Made by a program: the position numbers and the translations under genes. A stretch of 64,000 nt of DNA, taken from contig CAVQRC010000016.1 in assembly GCA_963715045.1 (NCBI GenBank), positions 186,001 through 250,000 of the forward strand. The letters run 5' to 3'. This stretch comes from CAVQRC01 sp963715045 (lineage in GTDB: Bacteria; Planctomycetota; Planctomycetia; Pirellulales; Lacipirellulaceae). Every line of letters starts with the position of its first letter. Positions within the stretch are counted from its first letter, which is position 1. Shown one piece after another: positions 40,283-50,418 of the stretch. The notes under the pieces were generated by a model that was not told the origin of the DNA, did not search any database, and worked only from the letters and a program-made list of their open reading frames with translations.

Positions 40283-41233
40283 TTACTGGCAGAGTTCGGC
40301 CCAGGCCAGTCCGCCGTGGAGGACGACTTCTTCGCCGAGTTGGGCGGGGACGATCTGGTAGGTGTTCTGCATCGAAGGCATGGCGTACTCGGCGACACGT
40401 TGCCGCAGGGGGTGCAGGAACAGGGATTCAGCGATCAGCGAGACGCCGCCGCCGACCACGATCACGTCGGGGCTCATCAGCGTCACGACCTGGCCCAGCG
40501 CCCACCCATACACCTGGACCGCCTGTCGCAAGACGCGGTCCGCGATCGCATTTCCCTGCCGGGCCAACTGGGCCACATGTCGGGCGCTGAGATCGGCAAG
40601 TTGTCCGTCGCAGGCCGCGAAGAGCTGTGTCGCCGCATCGGCCTCGGCGGGGGACGCCAGCTCGAAAGCGGCACGGGCCTGGGCAGCGATTCCCAGACCA
40701 CTTGCCTGGGATTCCACGATCTGGTCGGCTGCAAGCGCATCGACACCGGGACGCAGATGGCCGATTTCGCAGGCCCCACCCGTAGCCCCGCGATAGGGAT
40801 GACCCGCCACCACAAGAGCGCCCCCGATCCCCGTCCCGATGTTGCTGTAGAACACGACCCGATGCCCCCGGCCACCGCCCGCACGCGCTTCGGCGAGACC
40901 GGCCAGGTCGGCGTCGTTACCGATCACGGTCGGCACGCCCAACTCGCGAGTGCACCACGCGGCAAGTGGAAATCCGTCCCAACCAGCGACATGAAAACTC
41001 TTGATCGCTACACCCGATTCGACGTCGACCGGTCCGCCGAACCCGATGCCGATCGCCGTCACCGGAAACTCCTTGATGAGCCGACTTCCGATCTCGATGA
41101 TCTGCCCGCGAATCCCGGCCGCACCCGCCCCGATATCCACCGCCTGGCGTTCGATCCGGACCAGCTGCTGACCACTGCCAGGCCCCACAGCGAGCTGCAG
41201 CTTGGTACCGCCGATCTCGATGGCCAAATACAT
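40283..41233 (-). CDS. ROK-family sugar kinase lacking the Cys zinc motif
   Basis: 316 residues from ATG at 41233 (a TTG three codons upstream is possible). ROK features: YLAIEIGGTKLQLAVG (phosphate loop), IGIGFGGPVDVESG, TVIGNDADLAGLAEA (catalytic Asp in GNDAD), VVFYSNIGTGIGGALVV and GACEIGHLRPG. The usual zinc ligands C-x-C-G-x-x-G-C after GH are absent; the stretch reads GVDALAADQIVESQASG. Many planctomycete ROK proteins show this. Probable ATP-dependent phosphorylation of glucose or another hexose in the cytosol. The 143-base gap to the OYE gene and opposite use of no shared promoter leave the operon question open. Confidence 0.85.
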   Translation of the reverse strand: MYLAIEIGGTKLQLAVGPGSGQQLVRIERQAVDIGAGAAGIRGQIIEIGSRLIKEFPVTAIGIGFGGPVDVESGVAIKSFHVAGWDGFPLAAWCTRELGVPTVIGNDADLAGLAEARAGGGRGHRVVFYSNIGTGIGGALVVAGHPYRGATGGACEIGHLRPGVDALAADQIVESQASGLGIAAQARAAFELASPAEADAATQLFAACDGQLADLSARHVAQLARQGNAIADRVLRQAVQVYGWALGQVVTLMSPDVIVVGGGVSLIAESLFLHPLRQRVAEYAMPSMQNTYQIVPAQLGEEVVLHGGLAWAELCQ

Positions 41234-41269
41234 GCGTTTCAATCACAGAGGAACGCCGGATGCGACTTG

Positions 41270-43129
41270 TCAGCGATCGTAGCGTTCGCCCAGCACGGTC
41301 ATCAAGCGACCCTGATACTTCTGAACTCGATCAGGAGCGCGGGTGTCGAGGATCGGTAGCGCGCGGATCCGCGCGGCATAGGGCCGACAGGCGTCGCCAC
41401 ATCGATCGAGTACGTTGAGGGCATAGATGGCCGCGTAGGCACTGCTTTGAGCATGATCGGCGACCGCCAGGATCACTTCGATCGCGGCGTCCCGCAGTGA
41501 CTCCGAACCATCGCGGACGATGGCTTCGGCAGCCGCAAGTCGTACGACGGGCGATTCGTCGTCAAGCAGTCCGGTCAACTCGCGCTCGCTGCTAAGGACC
41601 GCCTCGCGACCTCGATTGAGCATTCCCATCGCCGCCCAATACCGTACGCCACTGTCGGCATCCCCGAGATTCTTGCGGCACTCCTCAAGGGCCGCGGGCG
41701 TCGGCCGCGACGCGGCATCCGCGGCCGACATGAGGCGTGCGAGGGGATAGCGTGAGTCGTCTCGCACGAACGCGTAGATGGTCGTGCCGGCCGCGCGGCG
41801 ATGCATTTCAGCTTCGGGAAGAAACCCCGAATCGCGAATCGCGAGCGAAAAGTCTCGCGTTGCCTGACGCATCCGCTCAAGAACCTGGCGGTGCTCCGGC
41901 GAATCGGCCAGATTGCGGACTTCGTCCGGGTCCTGCTCGAGGTCGTACAGTTCCTCGGGTTGTTTGGGCTCCCAGAACGCCGCCTGCTCGGGGGTCAATT
42001 CTCCCGCATCGTACAGGCGTTTCCAGTCGCGGGTCGTCGGTGTCTGAAACATGTACTGGAGGTACTGGCCGGCGGGGACGTCGGGCATGAAGTTGCGTAC
42101 ATAGCAATAGCGTTCGTCGCGCACCGACCGTGCCATGTCGATCCGTTCGTCCATCCGGCAGCGGAAACCGAAGTTGTACCGTCGCGGCTCGGGACGATCA
42201 GAACCAAGAAAGGCCACGCCCTGCAGGTACTCGGGCCGGGCGACGCCCGCCAGGGCGAGAACCGTCGGCGCCAGATCGATGAACCCCACCATCTGGTCGC
42301 TGCGACTTCCCGGCGGCAATTCGGTCGTCGCCGCTGTGTGAAGGCCGGGTGGAACGTAGACCAGCAGCGGCACGTGCAGCCCGGAGTTCTTTGGTGACCG
42401 CTTGTTGCGGGGCATCCCCGATCCGTGGTCGCCGAAATAGAACACGATCGTGCTGTCGGCTACGCCGGCCGCTTCAAGTTCCGCGAGTCGCGCCCCGACG
42501 AACGTATCCATCTCGGTGAGCCGATCGTAGTATTGGGCCCAGTCCTGCCGCACGATCGGCGTGTCGGGATGGTAGGCGGGAACTCGAACCTGAGCCGGGT
42601 CGTGGATCGCCTCGTGGGGACGCTTGCGGATACTGCTTTCGTGCGTCACGGTCGTGTTGAACACGGCGAAGAACGGTTGATCCGGACCGCGATTGCGCCA
42701 GTGTGCTTTCGCGGACGATTCGTCCCACACCTGGCCCGGCTTCGCGAAGTTGTAGTCTTCCTTCCTGTTGTTGGTGCAGTAGTAACCGGCCTCGCGAAGA
42801 AGCTGTGGAAACATGCGAATCTCGGCGGGAAGCTCGACCATGCTCCGCATGTGTTGCCCGCCGGCCGTCGGTGGATAGAGCCCCGTAATGATCGTTGATC
42901 GGGCTGGCGCACAGACCGGCGCGTTCGACCAGGCGTACTTGTAAAGGATGCCGCGACTCGCCAGGCGGTCGAGGTTCGGCGTCGTCGCGTATGCGTCGCC
43001 GTAACAACCGAGGTGCGGGCCGTTGTCTTCGCTCGTGATCCACAGGATGTTCGGCCCGGCGGCAGCCAGGACGGTCGTCCAGCCCGGAAACAGCACCAAG
43101 GCAAGAAGCGTCTTAAACCTGCAGTTCAT
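41270..43129 (-). CDS. Secreted formylglycine sulfatase with C-terminal repeat domain
   Basis: 619 residues from M at 43129; signal peptide FKTLLALVLFPGWTTVLAAA. Sulfatase motifs: LWITSEDNGPHLGCYGD (metal Asp pair), NAPVCAPARSTIITG with the C-x-P-x-R site that is converted to formylglycine, then TIVFYFGDHGSGMPR (metal D-H) and SGLHVPLLVYVPPG. After about residue 450, helices such as SGVRYWAAMGMLNRG, ESPVVRLAAAEAIVRDG and SSAYAAIYALNVLDR look like HEAT-type repeats, a tail found in other planctomycete sulfatases. Expected to remove sulfate esters from polysaccharides in the periplasm or outside the cell. A formylglycine-generating enzyme is not seen in the window. Confidence 0.9.
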   Translation of the reverse strand: MNCRFKTLLALVLFPGWTTVLAAAGPNILWITSEDNGPHLGCYGDAYATTPNLDRLASRGILYKYAWSNAPVCAPARSTIITGLYPPTAGGQHMRSMVELPAEIRMFPQLLREAGYYCTNNRKEDYNFAKPGQVWDESSAKAHWRNRGPDQPFFAVFNTTVTHESSIRKRPHEAIHDPAQVRVPAYHPDTPIVRQDWAQYYDRLTEMDTFVGARLAELEAAGVADSTIVFYFGDHGSGMPRNKRSPKNSGLHVPLLVYVPPGLHTAATTELPPGSRSDQMVGFIDLAPTVLALAGVARPEYLQGVAFLGSDRPEPRRYNFGFRCRMDERIDMARSVRDERYCYVRNFMPDVPAGQYLQYMFQTPTTRDWKRLYDAGELTPEQAAFWEPKQPEELYDLEQDPDEVRNLADSPEHRQVLERMRQATRDFSLAIRDSGFLPEAEMHRRAAGTTIYAFVRDDSRYPLARLMSAADAASRPTPAALEECRKNLGDADSGVRYWAAMGMLNRGREAVLSSERELTGLLDDESPVVRLAAAEAIVRDGSESLRDAAIEVILAVADHAQSSAYAAIYALNVLDRCGDACRPYAARIRALPILDTRAPDRVQKYQGRLMTVLGERYDR

Positions 43130-43240
43130 CGCTGGCAAGATCCTGGATTCCGGGCATGGTTCTGAACGGTGCTCAACATCTTAGCAGGTCGGGACATTAC
43201 GTAGATGGGCCGATCGGTCCTGAGGGCCACCGCCCTGCTG

Positions 43241-43285
43241 CTCCCCGTCTCCCCGTCTCCCCGTCTCCCTGTCTCCCTGTCTCAC
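43241..43285. repeat. Imperfect 8-bp simple repeat (five units)
   Basis: CTCCCCGT occurs three times, then CTCCCTGT twice, directly after the DASS stop codon on its 3' side. It is a low-complexity tract with no gene. The surrounding 43130-43240 also shows nothing recognisable. Confidence 0.8.
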
Positions 43286-44647
43286 CCAGCCCCGGCAAAA
43301 AAGAAGTATCCGAACGTCGAGACGATCACCGCCCCGATAAGATTCAGCACGAATCCTTCCCGGGCCATGTCCTTGACGGTCAATCGCTCGGAACCGAACA
43401 CGACGGCGTTGGGCCCCGTGGCGACCGGCAACATGAATGCGAAGCTCGCGCTGATTGCTGCAGGGACCATGATCATCTTGGGCTCGATCTCCGCCGCCAC
43501 GGCCGCGGCAGCGAGAATCGGCATCAGCAGATTCGTGGTGGCCGTATTGGTCGTCACCTCGGTGAGAAACGTCACGCCCAGGCAGATCGACAGGATCAAC
43601 AACGCCGGGGGCAGGTCGCACAAGCCGGCCAGCGACTCGCCGAGCGTGGCACTCAGGCCCGATGCCTTGAAGGCCTCGGCGAGAATCATTCCGCTACTGA
43701 ACAACAGCAAAATCCCCCATGGAATTCGCACGGCCGTTTTCCAGTCCAGCAGCCGCTCTCCGCGACCGTTGGGGATCAGAAACATCGCGACCACGGCCAA
43801 GAGCGCCACCGAAGCGTCGTTTGCGCCCTCCAGGCCGGGCAAGCTGCTCCAGGCCTTCCGCGTTACCCACAACAAGGCCGTGATCGCAAATACGATCAGC
43901 GTGCGGCTCTCTTCGGCACGCCATTGCCCGGGATGCGGAACTTCGATCGGTCGCTCTAGTCGCAGCCCCCGCGTCAGCCAGATACCGACCGCCGGAATCA
44001 TCACCACGACCACCGGGATGGCCCAGGTCATCCACTCCACGAACGACGGCTCCTCGCCCGTGGTGCGGGCATACTCCCGCATAAAGATCAAGTTCGGCGG
44101 TGTCCCGATGGGCGTTCCCGACCCCGCCCACACTGGCCGCATAGGCAGTCCCCAGCAGCAGCGCGGTCCCCACCCGCCGATCTTCCACCCGATCGATGAC
44201 CGCCATCACGATCGGCAGCATCATCAGCGTCGTGGCCATGTTCGAAATCCACATGCTCAGCACCGCGGCGGCAGCCATGAACCCGAACACCAGCCGCCGT
44301 GCACTTCGACCGCCGAACAAGTGAACCATGTTCAACGCGATCCGGCGGTGAGCGCCACTCCGTTCCATCGCCGAAGACAGGATGAATCCACCCAGTAGGA
44401 GCAGGATCAGTTTGTCGCCGTAGGCGGCCGCCACCTGTTCGGCCGAGAGCACGCCCACCAGCGGAAACACGGCGATCGGGATCAGCGACGTCGCCGGGAT
44501 CGGAATCGGCTCGAAGATCCACCACACCGCCGTCAACAACGTGATCCCAGCCGTCCACGCGATCGCCGCTGAATGACCCGAAAGCAGCATGCCCAGACCA
44601 AGCGACAACCCCAGCAGCGGTCCGGCGATCGTGATCCAAGTCTTCAT
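43282..44647 (-). CDS. DASS-family sodium:dicarboxylate/sulfate symporter, one frameshift
   Basis: About 455 residues and 11-12 membrane helices. The first part runs from M 44647 (WWIFEPIPIPATSLIPI, then LGGFILSSAMERSGAHRRIA and MWISNMATTLMMLPI with the first SNT-type motif). The frame changes near 44125 within VGGVGTPIGTPPNLIF, a strongly conserved DASS loop that is only complete when the frames are joined. The second part shows WGILLLFSSGMILAEAF and TTNTATTNLLMPILA, the second SNT-type motif, and ends FFFAGAG. The family imports di- or tricarboxylates or sulfate with Na+. Substrate is not certain; the neighbouring sulfatase makes sulfate a possibility. Confidence 0.87.
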
Positions 44648-44811
44648 TCAGGCATCAGTCCATCTGGGCGATCCGGGTATGAGCGGAACTCAATCACAAC
44701 CTAGTCTTTATCAAGGGGCGACTGCGCCAGCGATTTCGCGATTCGCCGCCTCGCCGGTGGCGGACGACAGAGACTGGCAAACATCGACTCAAGCGGGCCA
44801 CAGGCGGTACC

Positions 44812-45246
44812 ATGCGATTACTCGCGATCATTGTAACGGCTGTCCTGATTCTTCTGCTGTGGGCCGGATGCACGAGCCGTGGTCAGGCCACGCACCCGCT
44901 GACGATCGAAGTCGTCTCGAGCGACGGAGTGCCGCTTTCGGGAGTTCGTGTGACCATGCGAGAAGTGATGACCGGACGCACGGCACGAGGGATCTGCAAC
45001 GAGCAGGGCCAGTGCCGGATGAGCACCTTCTCGACCGACGACGGGGTTGTCCAGGGGACCCATGAAGTGGCTCTCACCGAGGTCGTCGTCCCCCGGGACG
45101 AAACGGCCTCGAACGCGGTTTCCAGTGGAATGCCGAGCCAGCCGCGAATCGCCTGGCGATACGCGAGCTTCGACCGCTCGGGCATCGTCCTCGAAGTCAC
45201 GCCGGATTCCGAGCGGTTCGTGACGATCCGTCTCGAGCGGGATTGA
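44812..45246 (+). CDS. Small lipoprotein with transthyretin/carboxypeptidase-regulatory-like fold
   Basis: 144 residues with a lipoprotein signal: hydrophobic LLAIIVTAVLILLLW followed by lipobox AGC at residue 20. The mature part, LTIEVVSSDGVPLSGVRVTM and then GICNEQGQCRMSTF, resembles the beta-sandwich surface lipoproteins that planctomycetes carry in large numbers. The end ERFVTIRLERD is a beta strand. Function unknown; envelope-attached. The gene is isolated, with a palindromic repeat pair after its stop. Confidence 0.75.
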   Translation: MRLLAIIVTAVLILLLWAGCTSRGQATHPLTIEVVSSDGVPLSGVRVTMREVMTGRTARGICNEQGQCRMSTFSTDDGVVQGTHEVALTEVVVPRDETASNAVSSGMPSQPRIAWRYASFDRSGIVLEVTPDSERFVTIRLERD

Positions 45247-45313
45247 AATTCGGAAGCAGTTCTGGGCCGGGGCGAACGGGGTTCGAGTTCGCCGAGGTCG
45301 ACTCTTAGGCCAT

Positions 45314-45340
45314 TCACGCTCGGCGAGCGTGACCCACGGG
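45314..45340. repeat. Dispersed palindromic repeat, copy 1
   Basis: Arms TCACGCTC and GAGCGTGA around GGC, followed by CCCACGG. It is the first of three copies in the window and lies in a gene-free stretch (45247-45523). Confidence 0.8.
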
Positions 45341-45355
45341 CAGGTCTTCACTCCT

Positions 45356-45383
45356 GTCACGCTCGGCGAGCGTGACCCACGGG
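45356..45383. repeat. Dispersed palindromic repeat, copy 2
   Basis: Arms GTCACGCTC and GAGCGTGAC around GGC, then CCCACGG, 42 bases after copy 1 in the same orientation. The pair gives a BIME-like arrangement. Confidence 0.82.
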
Positions 45384-45523
45384 CTCGGGGCGTGCCGCAC
45401 CGGCCCATTTGTCGGATTCTGGCTACACGGTTAGGAAGCCTGAAACGACAGACATTTTGGGCCCGCAGCGTATGTTAAGTGCTCTACCTTGCCGTGCTCC
45501 GCTGCCACCCTACGAGTCCCCCG

Positions 45524-46001
45524 ATGCCAGACTCCGGCTCCTCACCACAACTGCTTCGCTTCGCGTTGGGCATCGTGTTCTTTCACTTCGGTTTCTTGAA
45601 GTTCTTTCCGGACCTCAGCCCGGCTGAGTTGATCGCGTCGCAGACGATCATGCGGCTCACGGGCGGAACGCTCGACGCCGCAGACCGCGTTGTGGTGGCT
45701 GGCGATCCTCGAGTGCGCGATCGGCCTGGGCTTCCTGTTCAACGTGGCCGGCCGCCTGGTCCTGGTACTGTTCCTGCTCCATATGCTGGGAACTTTCGTG
45801 CCCCTGTTCGTGCTGCCGGAGTTCACCTTCAAGTTTGCCCCTTTCGGACCGACATTCGAGGGTCAGTACATCCTCAAGAATACCGTCTTTCTCGCGGCGG
45901 GGCTGACGGTGCTCTGGCCCAGTTGCTTCCCGCGTCGTCGTCTATCGACCATGGCCGACCATCAAGTATCTGCCTCAGCAAGTCCTTCCTTGAGTGGATG
46001 A
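45524..46001 (+). CDS. DoxX/MauE-like small membrane protein, one frameshift
   Basis: About 159 residues with four hydrophobic segments. Part one (SPQLLRFALGIVFFHFGFLKFF) runs to about 45690. In the next frame come WWLAILECAIGLGFLFNVAGR and VLVLFLLHMLGTFVPLFVLP, then YILKNTVFLAAGLTVLW. The arrangement (FHFGFLKF... ECAIGLGFL ... LHMLGTFVPL ... KNTVFLAAGL) fits DoxX-like quinone- or redox-linked membrane proteins. ATG 45524 was chosen; 45479 is an upstream alternative. It ends 6 bases before the cytochrome gene and is probably its operon partner. Confidence 0.72.
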
Positions 46002-46007
46002 ATCCTC

Positions 46008-47594
46008 ATGAATCGCATGATCAATGCGATCGCGATCGCGATCGGTGTCGTGGGAATGGCCTACGGCATTTCCGCAACCTACGACAAGTATCGCGGTACC
46101 GACCACAGCCGGGTTCCCCTCGCGCAACTGACTTCGAACCGTGGTTCAGCTGCCGCGTCTCAATTCGATCCGGACATCGCGACCCTCGGCGTGGCCGCGC
46201 CTCCCGCGCCGCAAGCCGTAACGGCCCTCCGTCCGACAGCCCCCTCGCTGTCGCGAGTACCACCGACGAATTGACTGCTCTATCCGACGATCGACAAGGG
46301 GATGCGGACTCCTTTCGATCTGTGGCGATACTACGGCCGCGGACGCTCATCGTTCGGCTCGCCACTGCTCCCGATGCGGTTCGAGCAGTGGCTCTCCTTT
46401 CATCGCAAGCAGAAGCCGCAACTGATGCGTGATGTTCATGAATACATGAACGCCCGCTACGACTTTTCCGGTGCTGAGATTCCTGGCGTGACGATGTCGG
46501 GCGGCAAACCGATCATGCTCGGCCCGGTCGCCCGCTTGCCGGACGGCATCGAGACGTACGAACAACTCGCCGCCCTGACCGCGGCCGAGATTCGCCAACG
46601 CGATCTGTTCCCCTACAAGCCGCTGGCGCACCCGCTCCAGTCAGTCGCCCACATGGTCTTCCCGCCGGCCTGGCTGGAAGCGCATCCCGAGCATCGACGG
46701 ATCGACGTCGAAATGGACATTCCGCAGGAGTACCTGCCCGAGTTTCCCCCGCCCATGTTCCTGACCACGCACAAAGAACTGGGAGATGTCACGCGTGGTC
46801 GCGAAGTGACGCTCGACAACTTCTACGAGATCTTCGACGGCCTGATCACGCCCGAGCAGATGGAAGGACTCAAAGAACTGCTCCGCCCTTCTCCCACGAC
46901 CTGGTTCAATCACACCGAACATCGCATCACCGAGGCGCCATCCAAAGGCGTCGCCTGCTTCGACTGCCACGTCAACGGACATACCAATGGGGCCATCGAA
47001 CTGGGGCCCGATGCCCGCCCGAATCTGGCCCGCCTGCGAACCGACACGCCGACCATGCGGGGGAACTACAACCTGATGCAGCTTTCCTCGAAGCGGTCGA
47101 TTCGCAGCATGGATCACTTTTCCGAAGTCGAAGAGTACTTTGATGGCGATCCGGGCATGCAGCAGGCCATCGGTCCGCGGGCCGTGAAACGCGAGGTCAC
47201 CAATCGCATGGGCGATTTCAATTCGATCCTCGACTATCCGCCGGCCCCGAAGCTCGATCCGCTGATGCGGCTGTATCCGGACCTGGCCAGCGAAGCGGAA
47301 CTTCGCGGCGAGACGCTGTTTCACGGCAAGGCCCAGTGCGCGAAGTGCCACTACGGCCCCGCCTTTGTGGACGATTACATGCACGACCTGCAGGTCGAGC
47401 GGTTCTACGTCGGTCGCCCGGAAGGTCCCATCAAGACGTTTCCGCTACGGGGGATCAAGGACTCGCCACCCTACCTGCACGATGGGCGGCTGCCGACGCT
47501 GCATGACACGGTCGAGTTCTTCAATCTCGTTCTGGAACTGGATCTCTCGCCGGACGAAAAATCGGATCTGGTCGCGTATCTGCTCTGCCTGTGA
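46008..47594 (+). CDS. Membrane-anchored di-heme cytochrome c peroxidase-like protein, two frameshifts
   Basis: About 528 residues after joining. The N-terminus MNRMINAIAIAIGVVGMAYG is a signal anchor. The frame changes near 46240 and 46281: TTDELTA is read in one frame, then LYPTIDKGMRTPFDLWRYYG in the original one. Two c-heme motifs are visible: ACFDCHVNGHT (about 46957-46986) and CAKCHYGPAF (about 47337-47370). The di-heme peroxidase-type C-terminus is TFPLRGIKDSPPYLHDGRLP and LHDTVEFFNLVLELDLS. The length and motifs suit the MauG/bacterial cytochrome c peroxidase superfamily, though the long N-terminal half with AHPEHRRIDVEMD is unusual. Periplasmic; it could reduce peroxide or oxidise a quinol-linked partner such as the preceding DoxX-like protein. 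Confidence 0.8.
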
Positions 47595-47756
47595 CCGCGC
47601 GACCTCATCTCAGCGGGCGGCATGCCATCGCTTCCCTACCGAAGCGGTGAACGGGCGGACGCGGTACGCCTGTGCGACTCCTCCCTGCGGTACCCGATCA
47701 GGTCAGGCCCCGATAAGCTAAACTGACGGCGGACATTTCCTCTTGGGTGAGGACCG

Positions 47757-49565
47757 TTGGAAGCGTGCACTTTCTTCGAACTGCGGGTTGCGCCTGCCAT
47801 GCCGAACGCCGGCCGAGAGAAACCGGATCGCGGGCTCGTCCTCAAGCGGCAACTGGCCGCCTGCACGGCCTTTCTGGTCCTTCTGGCGATCGTTGTCGGG
47901 ACTCTGTACTGGCAGGATCGTCGGCGGGAATGGACACTCCGTAGCGAGCAGGCCAAACACCGCCTGGACACGGCGTTTACGCTCGTTACCCGAGAGCTGG
48001 AGCGAGTGCGGGCCGATATCCTGTTTCTGGCCGACCAGCAGGCCGTACGCCATTTCGCCGCCGGCCAGGTGAAGGAGAAAGCGGCGATCGAAGCCGAATA
48101 CGTCGATTTCCTTCGCCGCAAGACGACGTACGATCAGATTCGGCTGCTCGATCTCCAAGGCCGCGAAGCCATTCGCGTGAACTTCGACGACCTCCACCCG
48201 GTAGCGGTACCTGCATCCGAGTTGCAGGACAAATCGGATCGCTACTACTTCCGGGATGCCCTCTCTCTCGCCGCCGGCGAGGTGGCCGTGTCGGACTTTG
48301 ATCTGAATCTCGAGCATGGCCAGGTAGAGCAACCGCTTAAGCCGGTAATCCGCTTCACGACCCCCATCGTCGACGATCAGAGTCACACCCGAGCGATCCT
48401 GGTGCTCAACTATCTGGGCAGTCAGCTCCTGAGTGAACTGGTAAACCCGTCGCTGCCCGGAGCCACGATTCTCCTGCGTCACGACGGACACTACCTTCGC
48501 GGTTTGCACCAAGAGGACGCCTGGGGCTGGCTGCTGGGTCACGACCGCACGTTCGCCCGCCAGTTCCCTGCCGAGTGGGCCAGGATCGACGATCTCACGG
48601 ACTGCGCGCTGACGTCCAACGGAGCATTTGCCGCCAGGCGGATCTGGCTCGCTCAGCCCACCGCCGCAGACGGCGACCACCACGAATCCACCACCAACCG
48701 CGAGTCGATCGTACTCGTATCGTACGTACCACGAAGCCAGGTCTTCGTGGCGTCCGGCGAACTGCTCCAGCGGCTGCTGCTGGTCGCCGGCTGTATTTTC
48801 GTCCCGCTCGTCGTGTTCACGAGATTCTGGGCGACTGCGGTCGCGAGCCGCGAGATCCAAGGGCGACGAATAGCCCAATCCGAGGAGCGGCTCCGCGAAC
48901 TGTCGGCGCGATTATTGCGGATCCAGGAGGACGAGCGGCGGGCCATTTCCCGCGAGATTCACGACGAGCTCGGCCAGCAGGTGACGGCGATCAACCTGGA
49001 CCTGAAGCTGGCTGATCGCAATCTCGAGACAGGCAAGGCTCGGCCCCATCTCGAACGAGCCATTGGAGAGAATGCGGAACTGCTCAAGTCGCTGCATGCA
49101 TTCGCCACGCGGGTGCGGCCGGCCGTGCTGGATGACCTGGGGTTATTCGACGCCATCGAGAGTCACATGTGGGAGTTTCAAGAACGGACCAGGATCGACG
49201 TTGACGTCGATCTCTCTGCCCGGCTGGGTGAGCTACCCGACGATGTCGCCGATCACGTCTACCGGCTGCTCCAGGAATCGCTGAACAATGTCGCCAAGCA
49301 CGCCGACGCACGGCGGGTGAGCGTACGTCTCGCGTTCGACGAAACGGCAGCGGGCAATCTACGCCTGGTGGTTTCCGACGATGGCCGCGGCTACGACAAT
49401 GGCGAAGCGAAGAAAGACCGGCTGGGTCTGGTCGGGATGCAGGAACGGGTCGACCTGCTGGGGGGCACATTGCAGCTCGATTCAAGCATCGACGTCGGAA
49501 CGCGAGTCGAAATTGTGCTGCCGCTGGAGCATCGAGTTTCCCAGATGCGGGAAATAGCCGAATGA
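47757..49565 (+). CDS. NarL-type sensor histidine kinase with extracellular sensor
   Basis: 602 residues. One helix near the N-terminus (LAACTAFLVLLAIVVGTLY) and another near residue 345 (LLLVAGCIFVPLVVFTRFWA) flank a periplasmic region with a double-PAS/Cache-like look (LTRELERVRADILFLADQQAV, TTYDQIRLLDLQGREAIRVN, then YYFRDALSLAAGEVAVSDFD). The cytosolic part is HisKA_3: QEDERRAISREIHDELGQQV with the phospho-accepting His, then HATPase with LLQESLNNVAKHA (N box), VSDDGRG and LGLVGMQERVDLLGG. The start is TTG 47757 preceded by GGTGAGGA; ATG 47799 is a shorter option. It overlaps the response regulator by 4 bases. The ligand is unknown. Confidence 0.9.
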   Translation: MEACTFFELRVAPAMPNAGREKPDRGLVLKRQLAACTAFLVLLAIVVGTLYWQDRRREWTLRSEQAKHRLDTAFTLVTRELERVRADILFLADQQAVRHFAAGQVKEKAAIEAEYVDFLRRKTTYDQIRLLDLQGREAIRVNFDDLHPVAVPASELQDKSDRYYFRDALSLAAGEVAVSDFDLNLEHGQVEQPLKPVIRFTTPIVDDQSHTRAILVLNYLGSQLLSELVNPSLPGATILLRHDGHYLRGLHQEDAWGWLLGHDRTFARQFPAEWARIDDLTDCALTSNGAFAARRIWLAQPTAADGDHHESTTNRESIVLVSYVPRSQVFVASGELLQRLLLVAGCIFVPLVVFTRFWATAVASREIQGRRIAQSEERLRELSARLLRIQEDERRAISREIHDELGQQVTAINLDLKLADRNLETGKARPHLERAIGENAELLKSLHAFATRVRPAVLDDLGLFDAIESHMWEFQERTRIDVDVDLSARLGELPDDVADHVYRLLQESLNNVAKHADARRVSVRLAFDETAAGNLRLVVSDDGRGYDNGEAKKDRLGLVGMQERVDLLGGTLQLDSSIDVGTRVEIVLPLEHRVSQMREIAE

Positions 49566-50209
49566 AGCTGAAACCGACCCGTGTCGTGCTGGCTGACGAT
49601 CATGCGATGGTTCGTGAGTCGCTTGCTCGAGTGCTCCAGGAGAGCGGCTCGGTCAGCGTTACAGGACAAGCCCGCGACGGCCTGCAACTCCTGGAAATCA
49701 TCCGCGAACAGCAACCCGACTGCGTCGTGCTCGATTACTCAATGCCGGGGCTCGATGCACCGGCCGTCATTGAACAGCTCACCACGAAGTACAAATCGCT
49801 GAAGATTCTGGTCCTGACCGTCCACGAGAACGTGCATTACGCGGTCCGGGCACTCGAGGCCGGCGCCCACGGTTACATGATTAAATCGGCCGCCGTCGAA
49901 GAGCTGGTCGAGGCCATCACCGCCGTCTGCGGAGGCGAAGTCTATCTCTCTCCCCATGTCTCGCGCGATGTATGGTTGCAGTTGCGGCGACCGAAGCGGG
50001 AGCGACTGGGCCTCGAATCGCTGTCGCAGCGGGAGTTCGATGTCCTGCGAATCCTGGGGGGCGGTGCCAGCCTGCAACAATGCGCCGAGCAACTGCAAGT
50101 GACGACGAGTACGATATCCACGTACCGTTCGCGGATTCTCGAGAAGCTGCAGCTCTCGGGTACTGCGGAGCTCATCCGGTTCGCGATCGAGCATCGGATC
50201 CAGGGCTGA
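49562..50209 (+). CDS. NarL/FixJ-type response regulator
   Basis: 215 residues, starting with ATGA overlap with the kinase stop, so the pair is translationally coupled. Receiver: RVVLADDHAMVRESLARVL (acidic pair), CVVLDYSMPGLDAP with the phospho-Asp, ILVLTVHENVHYAVRALEAG (Thr) and YMIKSAAVEELVEAI (Lys). Output: LuxR-type HTH LSQREFDVLRILGGGASLQQ and TTSTISTYRSRILEKLQL. It should bind DNA as a phosphorylated dimer. The targets are not evident; the cytochrome genes upstream are one candidate by proximity. The 209 bases after the gene show no strong terminator. Confidence 0.92.
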   Translation: MKLKPTRVVLADDHAMVRESLARVLQESGSVSVTGQARDGLQLLEIIREQQPDCVVLDYSMPGLDAPAVIEQLTTKYKSLKILVLTVHENVHYAVRALEAGAHGYMIKSAAVEELVEAITAVCGGEVYLSPHVSRDVWLQLRRPKRERLGLESLSQREFDVLRILGGGASLQQCAEQLQVTTSTISTYRSRILEKLQLSGTAELIRFAIEHRIQG

Positions 50210-50418
50210 CAGCCCGGGCAGACCGCCTGTAGCGACCGTTAAGGCCGTCGCCATCAGTCGCTGTGAATGCGGCCGACGCACCCACGGTTTCCTCTGACGC
50301 GTTTTTGATCACGACCCTGACTTCATCCGTTCGCTGATCTACCTGGAACGATCCGCAGCGGGGCATCTGACAATTTCGGCCACGCGCATGCGCCGCCCCT
50401 TCTGGTCGATATGCCCTG

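Noticed and set aside
45314..45383. The palindrome pair as a simple intrinsic terminator
   Set aside because: There is no T-tract, and the copies share a conserved tail outside the stem, which points to a repeat family.
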